Positions 60,949 through 64,000 of a stretch of 64,000 nucleotides of DNA are shown here, piece by piece. The DNA lies in contig JAEZCO010000032.1 in NCBI GenBank assembly GCA_023433505.1, positions 83,733 through 147,732 of the forward strand, in the 5' to 3' direction. The notes under the pieces were generated by a model. The model did no database searches and was not told the origin of the DNA. It worked only from the letters and a program-made list of their open reading frames with translations. Position 1 is the first letter of the stretch. The number at the start of each line of letters is the position of its first letter. The stretch is from Bacillota bacterium (lineage in GTDB: Bacteria; Bacillota; Clostridia; Acetivibrionales; DTU013). Made by a program: the position numbers and the translations under genes.

Positions 60949-61461
60949 ATGGGTAAAAAAGCAGTTGATATTGCGAATCTGGACGTAAATGTGCTTATTC
61001 AGATGTTGAATGAGGCTCTGGCAGAAGAATGGCTTGCATATTATCAGTATTGGATCGGAGCAAGAATGATGGAAGGGCCAATGAGAAGTGAAGTAGAGCC
61101 TGAGCTGCTGCTGCATGCGACACAGGAATTGGGCCATGCCGAACTGGTTGTGGGCCGTATTATCCAGTTGGGAGGGACACCCATCCTGAATCCCAATAAA
61201 TGGACGGATTTTGCCAAATGTTCCTACGCCGAGCCGGTAGATCCTTATATCGAAGTGATCCTGGAGCAGAATCTGGAGGGTGAGCGGTGTGCCATCCAAA
61301 GGTATGAGGAAATCGCCGAGTTTACCTATGGAAAGGACCACGCTACATATCAAATGGCAACAACGATTTTAAACGATGAGCTGGAACACGAGCATGACAT
61401 TGAAGATTGGCTGAAGGATATTGAAAGGCTGAAGGACGACATAAGGAAAATCAGATTATAA
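60949..61461 (+). CDS. Ferritin-like (bacterioferritin/Dps-related) protein
   Basis: 170 residues, four-helix bundle. Candidate iron ligands: Glu in LAEEWLAYYQY, Glu and His in QELGHAE, Glu in LEGERCAIQRY, and DELEHEHD near the end (ExxH pairs). It probably stores iron or removes peroxide. ACGGAGG precedes the ATG. Position after fur fits iron homeostasis. Confidence 0.85.
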   Translation: MGKKAVDIANLDVNVLIQMLNEALAEEWLAYYQYWIGARMMEGPMRSEVEPELLLHATQELGHAELVVGRIIQLGGTPILNPNKWTDFAKCSYAEPVDPYIEVILEQNLEGERCAIQRYEEIAEFTYGKDHATYQMATTILNDELEHEHDIEDWLKDIERLKDDIRKIRL

Positions 61462-61489
61462 CATATAACAAGGCTTAAGGCTGATGGAT

Positions 61490-61525
61490 AAACAGGGTGG
61501 CAAATAGATTATTGCCACCCTGTTT
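61490..61525. terminator. Bidirectional terminator
   Basis: A perfect 14-bp stem (AAACAGGGTGGCAA with TTGCCACCCTGTTT, 8-base loop) lies between the convergent ferritin-like and CAP genes. Short T-tracts exist on both strands. Confidence 0.8.
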
Positions 61526-61529
61526 GCGG

Positions 61530-62351
61530 TTATTTGGGTTTGCTTATAAACTGCTGTGTAAACATCATGCCATAGGGGCCGCCTTTTTTTATACCGATTC
61601 CTATATAGGTATAGTCCGTACTCAGAATGTTCTTCCTATGGCCCGGAGAGTTCATTAAAGCGGTGTGCGCGGCCTGGACGGTCTGGTTGCCTGCGATGTT
61701 TTCTCCCGCATGAACATAGTTTATGCCGAAGGATTTCATCATGTCAAAGGGACTTCCGTATTTGGGCGAGTTGTGGCTGAAGTAATTGTTGTCGATCATA
61801 TCCTGTGATTTGATCCTTGCTACCTTTGTCAATTCCATGTCGATCTGCAATGCCGGTACTTTGGCTTGAGAACGGGCTTGATTGATCAGATTGAACATTT
61901 CCTGCTCCTGGGCTGTCAGGGAAGTGCTGTTGGCTTGCGCAGGCGACGGTGCCGGAGTTTTCTTCCTGGTGCCCAGGGCCGTTCCGGATGGATTGGTATC
62001 CGTCGCCGACATATTGTTTGCGGCGGTACCCGGCTTTATTTCGTCAGACACCACAGGGGTGCATTGTTTCTGGGGAACAAAGCCGATGGTGTTATTTGCA
62101 AGCTTTACTGCGTACCAATCTTCAACTTTGCTGATTACATCAAGCTTGCTGTCTTTTTTGGCAGTTTGGATGACAGGCGCATTTTGGGAGCAGCCTGTTG
62201 TGACTTTCACCTGATCTGCAGTTACCTTGACCTTTGTTATATCATTCATTCCGGAAATGGAAGATTCAGCGCCTTTTGCAGATTGCTGGCTGCATGACGG
62301 CAGGATTAGCAAAGCCAGGACCAGGACCAGGACAAGTGGACTTCTTTTCAT
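61530..62351 (-). CDS. Lipoprotein with SH3-like and CAP (SCP/PR-1) domains
   Basis: 273 residues. The signal peptide ends in a lipobox-like LPSC (Cys at about 20). Residues 40-105 resemble a bacterial SH3 domain, then a Pro/Ser/Ala/Thr-rich linker, then a CAP domain (about 148-270) with FNLINQARSQAKVPAL, NYFSHNSPKYGS, GENIAGNQT and MNSPGHRKNILS, similar to YkwD. Surface-exposed; the substrate is unknown. AGGAGGT precedes the ATG. Confidence 0.9.
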   Translation of the reverse strand: MKRSPLVLVLVLALLILPSCSQQSAKGAESSISGMNDITKVKVTADQVKVTTGCSQNAPVIQTAKKDSKLDVISKVEDWYAVKLANNTIGFVPQKQCTPVVSDEIKPGTAANNMSATDTNPSGTALGTRKKTPAPSPAQANSTSLTAQEQEMFNLINQARSQAKVPALQIDMELTKVARIKSQDMIDNNYFSHNSPKYGSPFDMMKSFGINYVHAGENIAGNQTVQAAHTALMNSPGHRKNILSTDYTYIGIGIKKGGPYGMMFTQQFISKPK

Positions 62352-62511
62352 TGCGATACCTCCTCATGTGATCATTAAAACTCATAGATTATTATTTGAA
62401 TATTCGCAAACTTTTACTATGTTATTTTTTTGTAAACATGGGGATAAACCGCTGCATTCTTTCTATCACTAACGCCGTGATTTTTATGGCTGTGCCTGCC
62501 AAAGAAAAGAA

Positions 62512-62562
62512 AAAACTACTGCATAACCAAAGCGGAAAGCTGGTTTTGCGGCAGTTTTTTTC
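62512..62562. terminator. Bidirectional terminator
   Basis: An imperfect stem (ACTGCATAACCA with TGGTTTTGCGGCAGT) with runs of A before and T after, so it can end minus-strand transcripts from the dehydrogenase gene as well as plus-strand ones. Confidence 0.6.
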
Positions 62563-62600
62563 TTTGTTTATGAAATTTTTTATTGCGTACCGGCAGAACT

Positions 62601-63752
62601 CTAGCCGATAGCAGGAAGTACAATTTCGATTTCACGCCCAAGCTCGGCGGATTTTACGATTCCGTCGAGGATCGCCTGGTTGTAAAAGATCTCACGCGAT
62701 GGCACCGGTGCTTCACCGTTATTTTTAATGGCGTCGGCAAAGGAGCGCAGCTTTTTATTGAAAAGACCGCCAAAGCTGTCATCCTCCGGGCACAACGGTA
62801 TTTCCACCTCTACCTGCTGCCCCGCGATATCCTTGTACAGTTTCATGGGGCCGCCGACGGAGCCGTTCCAGCAATCGGTGGACGGAATCCTCAGCGCGCC
62901 CTCGGTGCCCATGAGAATGGTGTCGCCGGGAGTGTCGATGTGCATTGCCCATGAAATCCTGAAGTCCAGAATTATTCCGCCTTCAAGGCGGATGAAAGCC
63001 GCGGCGAAGTCGTCCACATCAAACCGGGCGGCATCTGCCGGGTTATTATATTTGGGATTGGTCCCGAAAAAATTCGATTTATAGCCCGAAACCGTGAGAG
63101 GCTTGGGATAGCCAATGGCATTGAGGACCATGTCAAGGGAATAACAGCCGATGTCTCCAAGAGCGCCGATTCCGGCAGTCTTTTTTTCAATAAAAGTGCT
63201 GTTGGGAATACCCCTTCTGCGCCCGCCGCCGGTCTGGATATAATAAATACGCCCCAGCTCTCCGGATTGGACGATTTTTTTAATCATCTTCATGTTATCG
63301 TCCATACGGGGCTGAAACCCGACGGACAAAAGCTTGCCGCTTTGTTTTTCGGCCCGGATGATGTCTGCCGCCTCTTCGGTGGTTATGCACATGGGCTTTT
63401 CCAGCAGGACGTTGACGCCCTTTTTCAAGGAATCGACGGTACATTCGGCATGGGTGCTGTTGTAGGTGCATACGCAAACCGCATCCAATTCTTCTGCTTC
63501 AAGCATCGCTTTATGGTCCGGATAACACCTTACTTCCGGAAGGCCGTACCTTTTAAAGAATTTTTCAGCCTTGCCGGGAATCAGGTCGGCACCTGCAACG
63601 ATTTCGGCATCCGGCATCTGTTTCAGGCTTTCGACGTGGGCTTCGGCAATCCAACCGGTTCCGATGATCCCGAATTTTAATTTCCTTGAGGTATCAACAA
63701 CCGCCGTATCTTCCGTGGGGGGTGTAAATTGGCTCAGTACCGCATCCGACAT
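62601..63752 (-). CDS. Gfo/Idh/MocA family oxidoreductase
   Basis: About 383 residues: Rossmann fold with GIIGTGWIAEAHVESL, the EKP motif in LLEKPMCITT, and GALGDIGCYSLDMVLN near the active site. I start it at the ATG at 63752, preceded by AGGAGG. A TIM-barrel gene ends 14 bp upstream. The pair suggests oxidation and epimerisation or cleavage of a sugar derivative, like the locus at 45-48 kb. The specific substrate is unknown. Confidence 0.88.
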   Translation of the reverse strand: MSDAVLSQFTPPTEDTAVVDTSRKLKFGIIGTGWIAEAHVESLKQMPDAEIVAGADLIPGKAEKFFKRYGLPEVRCYPDHKAMLEAEELDAVCVCTYNSTHAECTVDSLKKGVNVLLEKPMCITTEEAADIIRAEKQSGKLLSVGFQPRMDDNMKMIKKIVQSGELGRIYYIQTGGGRRRGIPNSTFIEKKTAGIGALGDIGCYSLDMVLNAIGYPKPLTVSGYKSNFFGTNPKYNNPADAARFDVDDFAAAFIRLEGGIILDFRISWAMHIDTPGDTILMGTEGALRIPSTDCWNGSVGGPMKLYKDIAGQQVEVEIPLCPEDDSFGGLFNKKLRSFADAIKNNGEAPVPSREIFYNQAILDGIVKSAELGREIEIVLPAIG

Positions 63753-63766
63753 GATTTTCCTCCTGA

Positions 63767-64000
63767 TTAAAGACTCTTTAAGTGGTTTATACTGATTTGG
63801 GCACATTCAAGGCCTGTTTTGCCCATGGACGGCGAGTCCTGTTCCACAACGACCCATTGGCTGCCGGCATCGGTGCAGGCTTTGAGTATTTCTGCAAAGT
63901 TTTGTACTCCAAGGCCCAACGGACGGAATTCAAAGGCAGCGGCTTCCGTGCTGCCGTCATCTTTCCCGGCGCTTCTGCCAGGCATTACGAAGTCCTTCAA
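63767..64000 (-). CDS. Sugar phosphate isomerase/epimerase-type TIM barrel, C-terminal part
   Basis: The frame is open to the window edge, so the N-terminal part lies to the right. The visible 77 codons end a xylose-isomerase-like barrel (AEILKACTDAGSQWVVVEQDSPS, with the Glu of a metal site, and a final helix before the stop). It is co-transcribed with the dehydrogenase gene that follows 14 bp on. Confidence 0.75.
   Translation of the reverse strand: MKDFVMPGRSAGKDDGSTEAAAFEFRPLGLGVQNFAEILKACTDAGSQWVVVEQDSPSMGKTGLECAQISINHLKSL

Noticed and set aside
1..64000. tRNA, rRNA, CRISPR arrays, insertion sequences, phage genes
   Set aside because: I looked for tRNA TPsiC-arm-like sequences, regularly spaced repeats, and transposase or integrase motifs on both strands and saw none that I could support.

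Overview
The window looks like chromosomal DNA of a Gram-positive anaerobe of the class Clostridia. Supporting signs are strong AGGAGG-type ribosome binding sites, frequent TTG and GTG starts, YesM/YesN two-component systems beside sugar ABC transporters, a TPP riboswitch, ECF transporters, DUF3793, and feoB without feoA. I cannot assign a genus. I saw no phage genes, no transposase, no CRISPR array, no tRNA and no rRNA.

1-12 kb is sugar uptake: the end of a YesN-type regulator, a three-gene ribose/xylose-class ABC importer (chvE-mmsA-mmsB), a convergent YesM/YesN pair, and a solute-binding protein with two permeases that has no ATPase of its own. 12-20.4 kb is a minus-strand unit in which an OmpR-type regulator, a sensor kinase and a lipoprotein precede a two-permease/one-ATPase ABC exporter ending in a large repeat-bearing surface protein. 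Paired TGTAAR boxes 11 bp apart stand upstream of both the regulator and the exporter. 20.6-23 kb holds a consensus promoter, an 11-codon leader peptide and two terminators ahead of an RsgA-like GTPase fused to an RNHCP domain. That gene is broken by two adjacent in-frame stops and is followed by an oxidoreductase remnant. 23-31.5 kb has a CPA1 Na+/H+ antiporter, a QueG-related Fe-S protein, and a second two-component/ABC exporter (FtsX type).

31.6-40 kb carries a ferritin-like protein, an AraC regulator divergent from a complete ECF importer (MptD/Trep_Strep S component, EcfT, double ATPase), and a TetR regulator divergent from an MMPL exporter with a 19-bp palindrome between them. 40.4-48 kb has trmB, then an orphan YesN regulator without the usual phospho-acceptor Asp, followed by a GPH sugar symporter, the two C-glycoside deglycosidase subunits and a Gfo/Idh/MocA dehydrogenase. 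I read this as a C-glycoside degradation locus. 48.1-52.4 kb is a thiamine salvage operon under a TPP riboswitch (cytX-thiM-thiE-HAD phosphatase-thiD).

52.6-61.5 kb is a metal region: a CadA/ZntA-type P-type ATPase with its ArsR/SmtB regulator, divergent from a Fur-boxed feoB, then DUF2325, flavodoxin, DUF3793, HD-GYP, Fur and a ferritin-like protein. 61.5-64 kb holds a secreted SH3/CAP protein and a second Gfo/Idh/MocA plus TIM-barrel pair cut by the right edge. A dispersed palindromic repeat with a GTCATTGCG end and a GCAATCT core occurs at least four times between operons from 45 to 59.4 kb.
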